Source of the DNA: Vibrio gallicus
GTDB taxonomy: Bacteria; Pseudomonadota; Gammaproteobacteria; Enterobacterales; Vibrionaceae
Direction: 5' to 3'
Length of the DNA stretch: 64,000 nt
NCBI RefSeq assembly: GCF_024346875.1
Contig: NZ_AP024871.1
Coordinates: forward strand, 1,860,001 to 1,924,000
In this document: positions 46,200 through 56,095 of the stretch, piece after piece
Position numbering within the stretch: position 1 is the first letter of the stretch
How the letters are laid out: each line of letters opens with the position of its first letter
Notes under the pieces: model-generated
The model's database searches: none
Seen by the model: the letters and a program-made list of their open reading frames with translations, nothing else
Told to the model about the DNA's origin: nothing
Translations under genes and position numbers: made by a program

Positions 46200-46437
46200 C
46201 TGTTCAATCCCTATGAATGCTTGCTCATATACCGTGACTATATTGTATGACATGCAAAAGGAGTAGATACGAGTTACGCAAATGATATATTGATCACTCA
46301 GGCATAATCAAAACAGTGCATATGATCGCATAATTATTGATAATCGAAGGATAAAACGGAGAAGTAGCTCACACTAATTTATTGAGGCAGTGCGATGCCC
46401 GATAGCACAGGCAGATATAAGAAGAGATAAAGGCATA

Positions 46438-46463
46438 AAAAAAGCCCCATAATAATGGGGCTA
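46438..46463 (-). terminator. Terminator of the arsR-ACR3 operon
   Basis: AGCCCCAT pairs with ATGGGGCT around four bases; the minus strand then has a T-run. Confidence 0.85.
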
Positions 46464-46485
46464 AGAGATTGATATTAGTATTATA

Positions 46486-47538
46486 TTATGCCGCTTTTAG
46501 CGTGTACTTTTTCTTAAGCGCCACATTAACAAGGGCAATTAGGACAGGCACCTCAATCAGTGGCCCAATTACTCCAGCGAACGCTTGGTCTGAATTAATA
46601 CCAAATACTGCAATCGCAACCGCAATCGCCAATTCAAAATTGTTGCCAGTTGCGGTGTAAGCAATTGATGCATTCTTGTCATACTCAATGCCCATACGCT
46701 TACCAATATAAAAACTACTGAAAAACATAACCACGAAGTAAATGGTTAACGGAATAGCAATACGCACTACATCCATTGGCAACTCTAAAATCATCTCACC
46801 CTTAAGGCTAAACATCAGCACGATAGTGCCAAGAAGCGCGATTAATGTCATTGGTGAGATACGCGGAATAAATACCTCGTTGTACCAAGTTTCACCTTTT
46901 GCAGCCACAAGATACTTTCTACCTAAGAAGCCGGCAGCAAATGGGATGCCAAGGTAGATAGCAACGCTTTGCGCAATCTCAAGCATTGAAATATCGACAA
47001 CCATACCTTGATAGCCAAAAACTGGAGGTAACACTGTGATAAATAACCATGCCATAAAGCTATAGGTTACTATCTGGAAAGCACTATTAAGTGCAACAAG
47101 TGCGGCACCGTATTCACGATTACCGCCACCGATGTCATTCCAAACCAGTACCATTGCAATACAGCGCGCTAAACCAATAAGGATGATACCAACCATGTAT
47201 CCTGGGTGATCGCCAAGGAAGGTCATTGCTAGAACAAACATCAAGATAGGGCCAACAATCCAATTCATAACCAGAGAAAGCTTAATTGCTTTACGGTCTT
47301 TGGTGACTTTACCCAGCAGGTTGTAATTCACTTTAGCAAGCGGAGGGTACATCATTAAAATAAGTCCTATCGCCAATGGAATATTTGTTCCACCTACCGA
47401 CAAAGACTCATTAATATCAGCTACCTGTGGAAACAATGCTCCAATAGCGACTCCGATTGCCATTGCTAGAAAGATCCAAACCGTAAGATAGCGGTCTAAG
47501 AAACTCAGCTTGGTTGTTGCTGTTTGTGATTGACTCAT
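46486..47538 (-). CDS. ACR3-family arsenite efflux transporter
   Basis: This 350-residue protein has about ten hydrophobic segments. ACR3 hallmarks are [14 protein letters not shown] near 65, the conserved Cys region [15 protein letters not shown] near 125, and [16 protein letters not shown] near 300. It exports arsenite or antimonite with the proton gradient. I start at the ATG at 47538 with AAGG upstream; the GTG two codons earlier is less likely. It is 52 bp after arsR. No arsenate reductase gene is nearby. Confidence 0.93.
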   Translation of the reverse strand: MSQSQTATTKLSFLDRYLTVWIFLAMAIGVAIGALFPQVADINESLSVGGTNIPLAIGLILMMYPPLAKVNYNLLGKVTKDRKAIKLSLVMNWIVGPILMFVLAMTFLGDHPGYMVGIILIGLARCIAMVLVWNDIGGGNREYGAALVALNSAFQIVTYSFMAWLFITVLPPVFGYQGMVVDISMLEIAQSVAIYLGIPFAAGFLGRKYLVAAKGETWYNEVFIPRISPMTLIALLGTIVLMFSLKGEMILELPMDVVRIAIPLTIYFVVMFFSSFYIGKRMGIEYDKNASIAYTATGNNFELAIAVAIAVFGINSDQAFAGVIGPLIEVPVLIALVNVALKKKYTLKAA

Positions 47539-47590
47539 AGTCACCTTCGTTAATCGTCGAAAAACGATTGATGGTAGTAAAAAAAACCGC

Positions 47591-47926
47591 TTAATACAAA
47601 GCGGATAACATTTTCTTATATTGCGCTACTGTTTCAGGTATTACTCGGTAGCACATTTTAGGGGGCTTAGGTTCTCCGCGAACAAAGCCAACCTCTTTAA
47701 GTATTCTTAGGTGCTCGGAAACCGTAGATTGTGCAAGCCCTAACTCTCCAACCAGATCGCTATTTAGGCATCCTCCGCAAGAGTCTAAATCTACAAGTAC
47801 CTTTAGAATTCTAACGCGAGCAGGATGTGATAATGCTTTAGACAAGCGTGCAAAATCAGCTTCCAGCTGTAATTGCCCTTCATCGCTACTAAGTAAGTCG
47901 CTAACTACACATTCACATTCAGACAT
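47591..47926 (-). CDS. arsR: ArsR-family metalloregulator
   Basis: This 111-residue winged-helix repressor has the recognition region [18 protein letters not shown] near 65-82. Cys residues at the N-terminus (ECEC) and in DSCGGCL near 48-51 could bind arsenite, a different arrangement from the ELCVC box of E. coli ArsR. It is co-transcribed with the ACR3 exporter, which it should derepress on arsenite binding. Confidence 0.88.
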   Translation of the reverse strand: MSECECVVSDLLSSDEGQLQLEADFARLSKALSHPARVRILKVLVDLDSCGGCLNSDLVGELGLAQSTVSEHLRILKEVGFVRGEPKPPKMCYRVIPETVAQYKKMLSALY

Positions 47927-48204
47927 GACCTACTCCGATTATCCTATTAATAGCCGAAATAATACGCCTCATTAAAAATATTTCAACTCCGCCCACAGAT
48001 GTATTCGTCTATCTCGACTACCCTATATGGCTTGGTGCAAGTAATACAGTTATTTACCACCTATTACACAATAGTAATGAAAACTAACTTTTATAAAACA
48101 ATCAATATGTTAGTATTTATGCATAGTCAGTATCAATTTATTTGATACTTGTGAGTGATTTTCATGCTGAGTTATGACCCCATATATCTTACAAGGAGTA
48201 GGTT

Positions 48205-49134
48205 ATGTTCAAGTTTTCTTTAAAACAGATCACCGTATTTGACGCAGTCGCTAGCCAAGAGAGCGTTAGTGCTGCGGCTAAGAAGCTTTCTATGACCCAA
48301 TCCGCTGTAAGTATGTCACTATCTCAACTGGAGTCAGTACTTGACCGCCCTCTTTTCAATCGTCAAGGCAATAGACTGGTCCTAAGTCACTGGGGACACT
48401 GGTTACGCCCGCGTGCTAAAAAACTGCTACAAAATGCACAACAAATTGAGTTTGGCTTACATGACCAACACCTTATCAGTGGCAACCTAACCCTCTGTTC
48501 AAGTCAAACTGCCGCCAAACACCTCTTACCTGGTCTCATCAGTAAAATTGATAGCGATTTCCCTGAAATGCGCATTGACCTGATGATTGAGAATACTGAG
48601 AACGTCATCGACTCACTGTTAAATTATGATTGTGACCTTGGGATTATAGAGGGAAAGAACAGCGATGGACGCTTACAAACAGAACACTGGTTAGATGATA
48701 ACTTAGTGGTTATTGCCTCCCCTAATCATCCTTTTGCCCACTATAAGCAGGTAACATTAGCGCAGCTTGAACAAGCCAAATGGGTGCTACGTGAACCAGG
48801 GGCAGGAACTAGGCGCATCTTTGATGGCGCAATACATGGGCTTATAGATAATATAAAGGTATGGAAGGAATATGAAAGTGTGCGTGTAATAAAGGCAATG
48901 GTTGCCAACGGAAGCTACCTTGGCGTAGTTCCTTATCTGGACGTGGTGAATAAGTTAGAGACCAATCAACTGATAATATTACCAACACCTCAGTTAAATA
49001 TGCAGCGCGAAATTTCATTTATCTGGCGTACAGATAGTGGTGAGTCCCCTTTAAGGGAGTGCTTGTTATCAGAAGCAAGAAGATTAACTAAGGGACGATC
49101 TTTCAAGCCACACAAGAGTTCAACTCCCGTGTGA
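48205..49134 (+). CDS. LysR-family regulator (YeiE/CysB-like)
   Basis: This 309-residue protein has an N-terminal helix-turn-helix (QESVSAAAKKLSMTQSAVSMSLSQLE, about 18-45) and a LysR substrate domain with LREPGAGTRRIFD near 190, as in YeiE-type regulators. AAGGAG lies upstream of the ATG. It is convergent with the FNT-CBS gene and divergent from arsR across 278 bp in which I see no clear operator. The target genes are unknown. Confidence 0.82.
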   Translation: MFKFSLKQITVFDAVASQESVSAAAKKLSMTQSAVSMSLSQLESVLDRPLFNRQGNRLVLSHWGHWLRPRAKKLLQNAQQIEFGLHDQHLISGNLTLCSSQTAAKHLLPGLISKIDSDFPEMRIDLMIENTENVIDSLLNYDCDLGIIEGKNSDGRLQTEHWLDDNLVVIASPNHPFAHYKQVTLAQLEQAKWVLREPGAGTRRIFDGAIHGLIDNIKVWKEYESVRVIKAMVANGSYLGVVPYLDVVNKLETNQLIILPTPQLNMQREISFIWRTDSGESPLRECLLSEARRLTKGRSFKPHKSSTPV

Positions 49135-49163
49135 CCTAAAAACTTGGTTGTGTCATTTTTTAT

Positions 49164-50633
49164 TTACGCGACAGTACGTTGTTTATCAGCTTGCTGTTGC
49201 GGCTGATAGAAGTTAGCAACCCATGCTGCTATAGCATCACGCTGCAATAAACCAACATAACGCCCTTGGAAAACGACTGGATAGCTGCTCGGCATTTTGC
49301 TCGCAGCTTGAGCTAAACGCTCGCTATAAGAAGCACTTACCCCACCCATATAAAAACCATTGTTGTTAACCGGATAAAGAACATCTTGGTCAACTATCAT
49401 TGGCTCAAGAGCGCTAAGTACGCTTTGCTCTGGTGATAATGTACAAACGGGTGTTTGCATAAAATCTTTTACTACTAGTGTCGACTCAATATCAAAGTCT
49501 TGTCCCCACAGCCCGCGCAGTAGATCTTGCTGTGAAATAAAGCCAACAACATTATCAGCACTATCAATAACCGCAGCCCCAGCTTGATTATTATCGATTA
49601 ATGCTTTTAGACCACTCACACAGTCTTGTGTCTCGTAGCAAGTTACTTGATCATTGGTAGCCAAATCCGCTACGCGTAAGTTTTTTAGTTTTTCTAGCAT
49701 GTCGTACTCCAAATTAGATAGGTTCGAATATTTTTGATCTGATGTATTGATTACGTGTAGGCCGTCTTCGGATTTATTCTCTATACTCCAAAACGCCAAC
49801 CCGACTAATACACCTCCACCAAAAATATTTCCTAGGGTTACGGGTATTAGGTTGTTTACTACAAAATTGCTCACATTAAGTAGCTCAATGTGTATCCCTG
49901 CCGTATGTGCCGCTTCTAACATTTCACCGGATGCCAAAAACTTCACTGCTATCCCTAAAGGCACCATAAACATATTGGCAATACTGTGCTCGAAACCCGA
50001 GCTGACAAACATCGCCACTGGCAATAGAACAAGTAGTGACTTGCTCGCACTCTCTTTACTGCTGAAACTCATCCATATTCCTAGGCATACCAATAAGTTA
50101 CATAACACTCCCAGTGAAAATGCCTGCCACCATGAGTGCTCCAGCTTATGGGTTGCTATGTACAATACATTGAGCCCCCAATTTCCACCGTCGAGTAAAT
50201 ACATCTTGGCCATGATAATTAGGCTAAGTGTCAGCATTGCTCCTACAAAGTTGCCCGCATATACCCGAAGCCAACACAGTAGTAACTGCTTACTACTTAC
50301 TCGCTTCTGAGCCCATGCTATAGAGCTTAATACGGTGCTGGTAAATAACTCACCGCCACAAACCACAACTAAAATAAGACCAAGTCCAAACGCTAAACCT
50401 CCAGCGAAACGGGTCATGCCCCATCCTTGGCCTTGTGATCCTGTGGTAACCGTAATGTAGAAAACAAACGCTAGAGCGATAAACGCTCCTGCGAATATGG
50501 CTAATACAAAAGACTGCTTAAACGGCTTTAAAACCTTTTGATGCCCATAATCAGCAGCTGTTTGGGTAAGGCTAGGCGCAGCTTTAGAACCTAGATCCTC
50601 AACCAATGTCGGCTTTGGGCGATGTAGTGACAT
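49164..50633 (-). CDS. Formate/nitrite-type (FNT) channel fused to CBS domains
   Basis: The protein has 489 residues. Residues 35-290 form an FNT channel with FNT-like segments (VVCGGELFTSTVLSSIAW near 95, GNFVGAMLTL near 128, SSGFEHSIANMFMVPLGI near 212, NLIPVTLGNIFGGGVLVG near 262). Residues 320-470 contain two CBS-type modules (DCVSGLKALIDNNQAGAAVIDS and VKDFMQTPVCTLSPEQSV). FNT proteins such as FocA and NirC are about 280 residues without CBS; the added part probably senses an adenine nucleotide and gates transport of formate or a similar anion. Confidence 0.85.
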   Translation of the reverse strand: MSLHRPKPTLVEDLGSKAAPSLTQTAADYGHQKVLKPFKQSFVLAIFAGAFIALAFVFYITVTTGSQGQGWGMTRFAGGLAFGLGLILVVVCGGELFTSTVLSSIAWAQKRVSSKQLLLCWLRVYAGNFVGAMLTLSLIIMAKMYLLDGGNWGLNVLYIATHKLEHSWWQAFSLGVLCNLLVCLGIWMSFSSKESASKSLLVLLPVAMFVSSGFEHSIANMFMVPLGIAVKFLASGEMLEAAHTAGIHIELLNVSNFVVNNLIPVTLGNIFGGGVLVGLAFWSIENKSEDGLHVINTSDQKYSNLSNLEYDMLEKLKNLRVADLATNDQVTCYETQDCVSGLKALIDNNQAGAAVIDSADNVVGFISQQDLLRGLWGQDFDIESTLVVKDFMQTPVCTLSPEQSVLSALEPMIVDQDVLYPVNNNGFYMGGVSASYSERLAQAASKMPSSYPVVFQGRYVGLLQRDAIAAWVANFYQPQQQADKQRTVA

Positions 50634-50776
50634 TCATTTCTCCTCTGAATGTGGCAGTAGATACTGCTTGCTAATAGTTGTTGCCAATACCGTTTACTGG
50701 CAACACATTCAGAATATGAAATCTTAGATTGAAAAAATATCGAGTAATTTTGATTCGATCATTAAGGGAATTTGAA

Positions 50777-50832
50777 GCAAAAAAGGGGTTAGTGGTCGCA
50801 ACATCACTAGATGCGCGCTCACTAACCCCTTT
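50777..50832 (-). terminator. Terminator after ynjF
   Basis: AAGGGGTTAGTG (50783-50794) pairs perfectly with CACTAACCCCTT (50820-50831); the minus-strand transcript continues into T6. The loop is long, about 25 bases. Confidence 0.8.
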
Positions 50833-50869
50833 ATATAGGTGGCTTAGCGTGATTTACACCATTATCTGG

Positions 50870-51490
50870 CTAGCAATCCTCACTTCCCTTTAGGGTATGA
50901 AACCCAGAGTAGATGCGAGTTACCGTGGTAAACCAGCATAAGCAACCAAAGGCGTAAGCTATATAAGAGAAATAATGAGGAAGCAGACACAATATAATAA
51001 AACAGGCTATGGTTTCTGTTCCTTCAGTAAGGCCGCTCATGTAATAGAGGGATTTATACTTATATACAGGATTATTGATACCCCTCTTTCCCGCCATTAC
51101 CGCAAAAGCCAAGAAACTACTCCCTGTACCAATAAAAGAGAAAATCAGGAACGCTCCAGCAATCGCATTTGCTTCTGGATTAGCTAAAACAAAGCCAAAC
51201 GGTACCAGCGAATAAAAAAGAAAATCGAGACTAATATCGAGAAAGCCCCCTGCATCACTGATCCCTTGCCTGCGGGCTAATGCACCATCAAGCCCATCAA
51301 AGATACGATTTAAAACAATAAACACCAATGCAGCCGTATATTGCTCAATGACCAACATTGGCAGAGACAGACAACCAATAACAAAGCCAATAACAGTCAC
51401 TTGATTGGCAGTAGCTCCACATCGGTCTAGTAGTTTCGCGCATTGCGCCAGTGGCCAGCGAATTAAACGCACGCTGTAGCTATCAAGCAT
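50870..51490 (-). CDS. ynjF: CDP-alcohol phosphatidyltransferase family protein
   Basis: This 206-residue membrane protein has the signature DG-x2-DG-x2-AR...G-x3-D-x3-D, seen as DGLDGALARR and GGFLDISLD near 65-88, which binds metal and the CDP group. Such enzymes move a phosphatidyl or similar group from a CDP-alcohol; the acceptor is unknown. It is the last gene of a ynjB-C-D-F operon like that of E. coli, overlapping ynjD by 8 bp. Confidence 0.85.
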   Translation of the reverse strand: MLDSYSVRLIRWPLAQCAKLLDRCGATANQVTVIGFVIGCLSLPMLVIEQYTAALVFIVLNRIFDGLDGALARRQGISDAGGFLDISLDFLFYSLVPFGFVLANPEANAIAGAFLIFSFIGTGSSFLAFAVMAGKRGINNPVYKYKSLYYMSGLTEGTETIACFIILCLLPHYFSYIAYAFGCLCWFTTVTRIYSGFHTLKGSEDC

Positions 51491-52157
51491 GACGGTCCTC
51501 TTTTTGTAACGAGTGTGATATATCGCACCAAGGCCAGCTCAAGGTACGGCAACTCGGCGGGTTATCTTGCTCATCATGAGTCACTAATAGCGTTGGAATG
51601 TTAGCTTGCTTTAGTTGCTCAAACACCCAGTCTCGAAACTGACTGCGCAGAGCCTTATCGAGTTTACTGAAAGGCTCATCTAATAGTGCAACTTGAGGCT
51701 TAGCAAGTAACATACGCGCCAAAGATATTCTCGCTCTTTGACCTCCCGATATCTGATCAGGATAAGATGCCTGTAGCTCTAATAGCGATAGGTTCTCTAG
51801 TGCCTGAATTGCTTGTTCACGACGAGCCTGCCCTTTAATTGACTCAGGTAAGGCAAAGGCGAGATTTTCCCAGATATTCAAGTGAGGGAACAACAAGTCC
51901 TCTTGAAAAAGAATCCCAACCTTTCGCTTGTGAGCTGGTAGAGCATCTATCTGCTCTCCATCCAGCTCGACTCGTCCTTTATAGCAGAACTCATCACTTA
52001 GGTGTCCAGCGATGACGTCAAGTAGCGTAGATTTCCCACAACCACTAGGTCCCATTAATGACACCACATCTCCCGGTTTAACAGTGAGATCAATAGGATC
52101 AAACAACAGCGCACCATCGCGCTTATAAACGGTGAGTGCGTTTAGACATAGACTCAT
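51483..52157 (-). CDS. ynjD: ABC transporter ATPase YnjD
   Basis: This 224-residue ATPase has Walker A GPSGCGKST near 36, Q-loop FQEDLLFPHLN near 85, the signature ISGGQRARISLARM near 135, Walker B VALLDEPFS near 158 and the His switch LLVTHDEQ near 192. It overlaps the upstream permease gene by 35 bp. It energises the YnjBCD importer, whose substrate is unproven; the layout resembles thiamine and iron(III) importers. Confidence 0.9.
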   Translation of the reverse strand: MSLCLNALTVYKRDGALLFDPIDLTVKPGDVVSLMGPSGCGKSTLLDVIAGHLSDEFCYKGRVELDGEQIDALPAHKRKVGILFQEDLLFPHLNIWENLAFALPESIKGQARREQAIQALENLSLLELQASYPDQISGGQRARISLARMLLAKPQVALLDEPFSKLDKALRSQFRDWVFEQLKQANIPTLLVTHDEQDNPPSCRTLSWPWCDISHSLQKEDRHA

Positions 52158-53826
52158 CAGCTACAAACCTTTTTATAGAAATACGACCAAGCTTAATGCG
52201 GCTTAATAGCACCACCAGCATAAAGAACATCAATGGCAGCAATGCCTGCCAAAGCCCATAGATTGCTGTGACTCGGCGATCAAAGCCACTCGAAAGCGCA
52301 ACCGCCTCTGTGGTCAAAGTGGTAATACGTCCAGCCCCGAGTATCAAGGTTGGCAGATATTGCGTTAGGCTAACACTGACCCCGATAGCCCACGCAAATA
52401 GTACAGCTGAAAACAACTGCGGTAGTTTAATCGCAATAAATACATGCAGTGGCGACTTTCCAAGGCTTAACGCTACCTGCGTCATTTTGGGATTATAGGC
52501 ACGCCAAGGGCCATCAAGAGCCAAGTACACAAAAGGAAATGCAAACAATACATGCGCCCAACATACCCAAAGCCAATGGTAATCACCGGCTATCGACAAG
52601 CTCACTATCTGCAACCCAAATAGCATAGATAACTGAGGTATCAACATCGGGAGCACTATCACCATACCAGGGATATGCCAGCGATAACGTAGGCGATATT
52701 CATGAGCAATTAAAGCGAGTACGATAGCAACTAGTGAAGAAACTAAAGCCAAACTAAGGCTTTGCTGCAAGGTAGAAATAATCCCCTGCCACTCATACTC
52801 CCAGAACCGCATGCTGTATCGACTCGGTATTAAGTCAGGAAAGCGCCAGCGCTGAGCAAAGCTCCACAACAGCATCACCGGCACTATGCTTAGGCACAGC
52901 CCAATCAATCCAAGTATTACGCTTGTGCCCGGAAACTGGATACCACTACGTCCCGAATATTGCCAAGCTCGGTATCTCCGGCTCACGCCATATTCGATTC
53001 CCCGAGCTAGCAGCAACACAAAACAGGTCAAACAAAACAGCACCACAGCACCTGCCGATGCGCGAGGCAACAGCGACAAATCGGGGTCGTTAAACCACTG
53101 CCATACCAATACTGCAAAAGTGGGGGGATTAGTCGGCCCTACAATCAAGGCTACATCGACTACTGACAAGCTATACGCCAACACCGCAAACATAGGAAAA
53201 CGCAGCTTCACCAGCCATTGTACCAGTAGCACCTTCCACCACATTTGAGAGACGCTATAGCCAAGAGAGGCGGAGACCTTAATGCTTTTTTCTACATTGA
53301 GCTGTTTAAGGATAGGGATGCTCATTAGCAGTAAAAACGGTACCTCTTTGATGGCTAACATCAAGGTTAGCCCTAGAGCATATGGGTCTTGAACCAGCAG
53401 CGCTTGTTGTGCACCACTGTTATGAGTAAGGTCTACTCCGGTTAAGGCATGCAGTGCGCGCACGCCAAGTCCGGTTGGAGAAAACAGAAAAGCAAAACCA
53501 ATCGCAAACGCCACATGTGGCAAGGCTAATAAAGGAGAAAGTGTTATTTCAATACGTCGCCACCAGCGGCTATGCCAGCATGATTGGAGAATAACAAAAG
53601 TAAGCAAACAAGCTAAATAACTGCTCAGTAATGCCGAGCTTAAACTTAGAGCAATTGAGCGCCCTACACCATGCCAACTAAATACATCGCTGAATGCTTG
53701 CAAGGAAACTTGCTCCATCCCCAACGGAGGGATGAAGCTTAAAGAAGAGGCGCTGACACCTAACATTCCCGGCACAATCGGTAATACACATACCGCGATA
53801 ACCACAAGGTACAACAATCGAAGCAT
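52123..53826 (-). CDS. ynjC: ABC transporter permease YnjC (fused two-domain)
   Basis: The protein has 567 residues with about 12 hydrophobic segments arranged as two binding-protein-dependent permease domains (about 40-270 and 320-545), like ThiP and FbpB. The coupling-loop motifs are weakly visible (SASLGYSVSQMWWKVLL near 183 and ALSLGKSPLHVFIAIKLPQ near 450). It is 12 bp downstream of ynjB and overlaps ynjD. Confidence 0.88.
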   Translation of the reverse strand: MLRLLYLVVIAVCVLPIVPGMLGVSASSLSFIPPLGMEQVSLQAFSDVFSWHGVGRSIALSLSSALLSSYLACLLTFVILQSCWHSRWWRRIEITLSPLLALPHVAFAIGFAFLFSPTGLGVRALHALTGVDLTHNSGAQQALLVQDPYALGLTLMLAIKEVPFLLLMSIPILKQLNVEKSIKVSASLGYSVSQMWWKVLLVQWLVKLRFPMFAVLAYSLSVVDVALIVGPTNPPTFAVLVWQWFNDPDLSLLPRASAGAVVLFCLTCFVLLLARGIEYGVSRRYRAWQYSGRSGIQFPGTSVILGLIGLCLSIVPVMLLWSFAQRWRFPDLIPSRYSMRFWEYEWQGIISTLQQSLSLALVSSLVAIVLALIAHEYRLRYRWHIPGMVIVLPMLIPQLSMLFGLQIVSLSIAGDYHWLWVCWAHVLFAFPFVYLALDGPWRAYNPKMTQVALSLGKSPLHVFIAIKLPQLFSAVLFAWAIGVSVSLTQYLPTLILGAGRITTLTTEAVALSSGFDRRVTAIYGLWQALLPLMFFMLVVLLSRIKLGRISIKRFVADESMSKRTHRL

Positions 53827-53838
53827 TACGCGGCAACC

Positions 53839-54987
53839 TTACTGGTTTCCATAGCGCTGTAACCATTCTTTTTCAAGGCGAACCTGCCAACTCGGGTGCG
53901 GTTCAGAGACAGATTTAAATTGCTGTGAACGCTTTGCACTTCCAGTGAGATACTGTTTTTCTAATACTGATGGATCGCCCCAGATATTCACATCACCTTT
54001 ACGTGACTGAGCCTCAGGACTTAACAAGAAATTAATCGCTACCATAGCACCAGCCTTAGCACTGGAGTTCCACGGAATCGCTAAGAAGTGAATGTTAGAT
54101 AGCGCCCCGGCATCCATCGCATAAGCTTGTGTTGTTGGCTCTAAATGCCCAGCAGCCTGAGCTGAATAAACCGCATTAGGGTTGAATGTCAGAGCAAGAT
54201 CGAGCTGGCCATCATCTAGTAAGCGCACCGTTTCAGATGTCCCTGAAGGAAACTGTTTACCGCCACGCCACGCCACAGCATGCAAGGCATCTAAATACTG
54301 CCATAGCGCTGGGGTGAGTTGATTATAGCTTTTATCTGTTACTGGACTTTGTAGTAACGGGCTATCATTGGTTAACTCAATCAATAGTGACTTAATAAAG
54401 CTAGTACCATGAAACTCAGGGGGTTTCGGATAGCTCACTCGATTAGGGTGAGCCTTCGCATAACTGAGTAACTCACTAAAAGAAGCGGGAGGATTTGTTA
54501 GCTGCGTTGAGTCATAAATAAACACTAATTGCCCCACCCCCCAAGGCGCTTCAAAGCCCTCGGTTGGAACGGAAAAGTCCACATCTACAGGCAGGCTCTT
54601 ATCAACATATTTCCAGCTTGGAAGTTGCTCGACAAAGGGTCCAAACAGCAACCGGTTTTCCTGCATAGATTTAAAGTTCTCACCGTTAATCCATACCATG
54701 TCAATGCTACCACCTTGTGCTTTGCCCGCAGCTTTTTCAGCTAATAAGCGCGAGCTGCTTTCAGCAATATCGGTGACCTTTACGTGCTTAAGAGTAACGC
54801 CATAGCGACTCTGTAATTCTTTGGACGCCCATTGCAGATAGCGGTTTATCTCCTGACTGCCGCCCCAAGCATGAAAGTAAACCGTCTGTCCTTTGGCTTT
54901 CTGTTCAATATCTTGCCAGTTTTGAGGCGCAGCATGAGCCATGAATGTAACCCATGTGATGCTCAGTATCGCGAGGAGTTTTTTCAT
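53839..54987 (-). CDS. ynjB: ABC transporter substrate-binding protein YnjB
   Basis: The protein has 382 residues from the ATG at 54987. The signal peptide MKKLLAILSITWVTFMAHA precedes a mature protein starting APQNWQDIEQ. The segment VYFHAWGGSQEINRYLQWA is typical of YnjB. It should collect the substrate in the periplasm for YnjCD. The ATG-like start at 55059 would place 24 residues before the signal peptide and is rejected. Confidence 0.88.
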   Translation of the reverse strand: MKKLLAILSITWVTFMAHAAPQNWQDIEQKAKGQTVYFHAWGGSQEINRYLQWASKELQSRYGVTLKHVKVTDIAESSSRLLAEKAAGKAQGGSIDMVWINGENFKSMQENRLLFGPFVEQLPSWKYVDKSLPVDVDFSVPTEGFEAPWGVGQLVFIYDSTQLTNPPASFSELLSYAKAHPNRVSYPKPPEFHGTSFIKSLLIELTNDSPLLQSPVTDKSYNQLTPALWQYLDALHAVAWRGGKQFPSGTSETVRLLDDGQLDLALTFNPNAVYSAQAAGHLEPTTQAYAMDAGALSNIHFLAIPWNSSAKAGAMVAINFLLSPEAQSRKGDVNIWGDPSVLEKQYLTGSAKRSQQFKSVSEPHPSWQVRLEKEWLQRYGNQ

Positions 54988-55224
54988 ACAGTTATCCGTT
55001 ACTTTCCTTGGTATAAACCTAAGCGTGATGCTGACTCGGTATCGAAACAAAAAGCTCATCTCGATTTAGTCGATGACCTATATGGTAATACGCACCTAGA
55101 GCCAATGTAACCAATAGTTACGTTACGAGCTCAAGGCTGTGAGTTGCACCGTTAATTGAACATACTGTGACCGATGTTTTGATAGATAAATTTCTAGCCT
55201 TGAATAGAAACCACCTTAATTTCT

Positions 55225-55350
55225 GGTGTGTGTCCTTAATTAATAGGGTGTATGTCCCTGATATATAGGGTGTATGTCCCTGATTATAGGGTGTGTGTCC
55301 CTGATAAATAGGTGTGTGTCCTTGATAAATAGGTGTGTGTCCTTGTTTAT
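55225..55350. repeat. Six tandem 21-22 bp repeats of GGTGTGTGTCC type
   Basis: The core GGTGT(G/A)TGTCC recurs with TGTCC at 55231, 55253, 55275, 55296, 55317 and 55338 (spacings 22, 22, 21, 21, 21). On the minus strand one unit reads GGACATACACCCTATTAATT, very like the Y1 element end GGACACCCATTAATTATAG at 34357. The surrounding 421-bp interval between ynjB and yaiL has no real gene. Confidence 0.75.
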
Positions 55351-55366
55351 CGGGGAGCAAAATGAC

Positions 55367-55390
55367 ACAAGGCAGCCTAAGCTGCCTTGT
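55367..55390. terminator. Terminator-like hairpin after yaiL
   Basis: CAAGGCAGC / GCTGCCTTG with a 4-base loop lies 18 bp after the yaiL stop codon. The T-tail is weak. Confidence 0.6.
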
Positions 55391-55408
55391 TTGTAATGAT
55401 TGGATTTT

Positions 55409-55930
55409 CTACCACATTAGGTCATCAGGAATCACATAGTCTTTATATGGGTCATCCTCATCTACGTCGTCTGCGGTTGATTCACTGGTTGAAACCACAG
55501 CTTCAGGTACTCGCGTCGCTATTTTTTCTGCAACTATGGTTGGTATGACAGCGTAGCTCTCGCCATAGCGCGCAATACTCAAAATCCCTTTACTCAGTTG
55601 ATTTCGAATCAGCTCTTCAACATATAGATACTTAACTAGGGTGCCGTCAGTAAAGTTGTACTTAATCTCACCTTTTGAGGTATCGATACGGTTCATATCA
55701 ATAAGCTGCTTAACCTGTGCCTTGAGCTCTTTAGCTAGGCGCGCCTGTTCACGTTCTTGGTTAATTTTCTTATCACGCTCTTGCTGGGCAACGCGGTTTT
55801 CTTCTGCCGCGGCCTTCGCTTCTCTTGATTGAACTCGGGACTTTTTAGCGCCTTTCTTAGCCTTTTTTAGCTTCTTTTCATTCACTAAGCCCGCTTTTAA
55901 CATTTGTTCTTGAAGGGTCAGTTTCGCCAT
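55409..55930 (-). CDS. yaiL: DUF2058 family protein YaiL
   Basis: This 173-residue cytosolic protein matches E. coli YaiL at both ends: MAKLTLQEQMLKAGLVNEKK at the start and DEDDPYKDYVIPDDLMW at the end. The first 70 residues are Lys/Arg-rich and predicted to be helical or coiled coil. The middle has KQLIDMNRI and YNFTDGTLVK. It has been annotated as nucleic-acid-associated, but its role is not established. Confidence 0.92.
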   Translation of the reverse strand: MAKLTLQEQMLKAGLVNEKKLKKAKKGAKKSRVQSREAKAAAEENRVAQQERDKKINQEREQARLAKELKAQVKQLIDMNRIDTSKGEIKYNFTDGTLVKYLYVEELIRNQLSKGILSIARYGESYAVIPTIVAEKIATRVPEAVVSTSESTADDVDEDDPYKDYVIPDDLMW

Positions 55931-56047
55931 CTTTATTTCTTCTTTCTATTTCACTCAATACTGCTATTTTCGCATGCCTTAGGGGCGCTTTGCTAGAGTT
56001 TGTCGAGCTTAAACGACATCAAATACTAATCGGCTTAAAAGATGCAT

Positions 56048-56079
56048 AAAAAAACCCGCACATCATTGCGCGGGTTTTT
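56048..56079 (-). terminator. guaA terminator
   Basis: AAACCCGC pairs with GCGGGTTT (extended by the central bases), and the minus strand then has seven T. Confidence 0.85.
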
Positions 56080-56095
56080 GATATCTAGTGGAAGA

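Noticed and set aside
49113..49128. Copy of the tmRNA T-arm sequence GTTCAACTCCCG as an attR site
   Set aside because: It lies inside the C-terminal codons of the LysR gene, does not extend beyond 12 bases and is in the middle of ordinary genes.
55118..55360. 80-residue repetitive protein (QGHTPIY repeats)
   Set aside because: The frame begins with TTG without an RBS, the pattern follows from a 21-bp DNA repeat, and two units of 22 bp break the periodicity.
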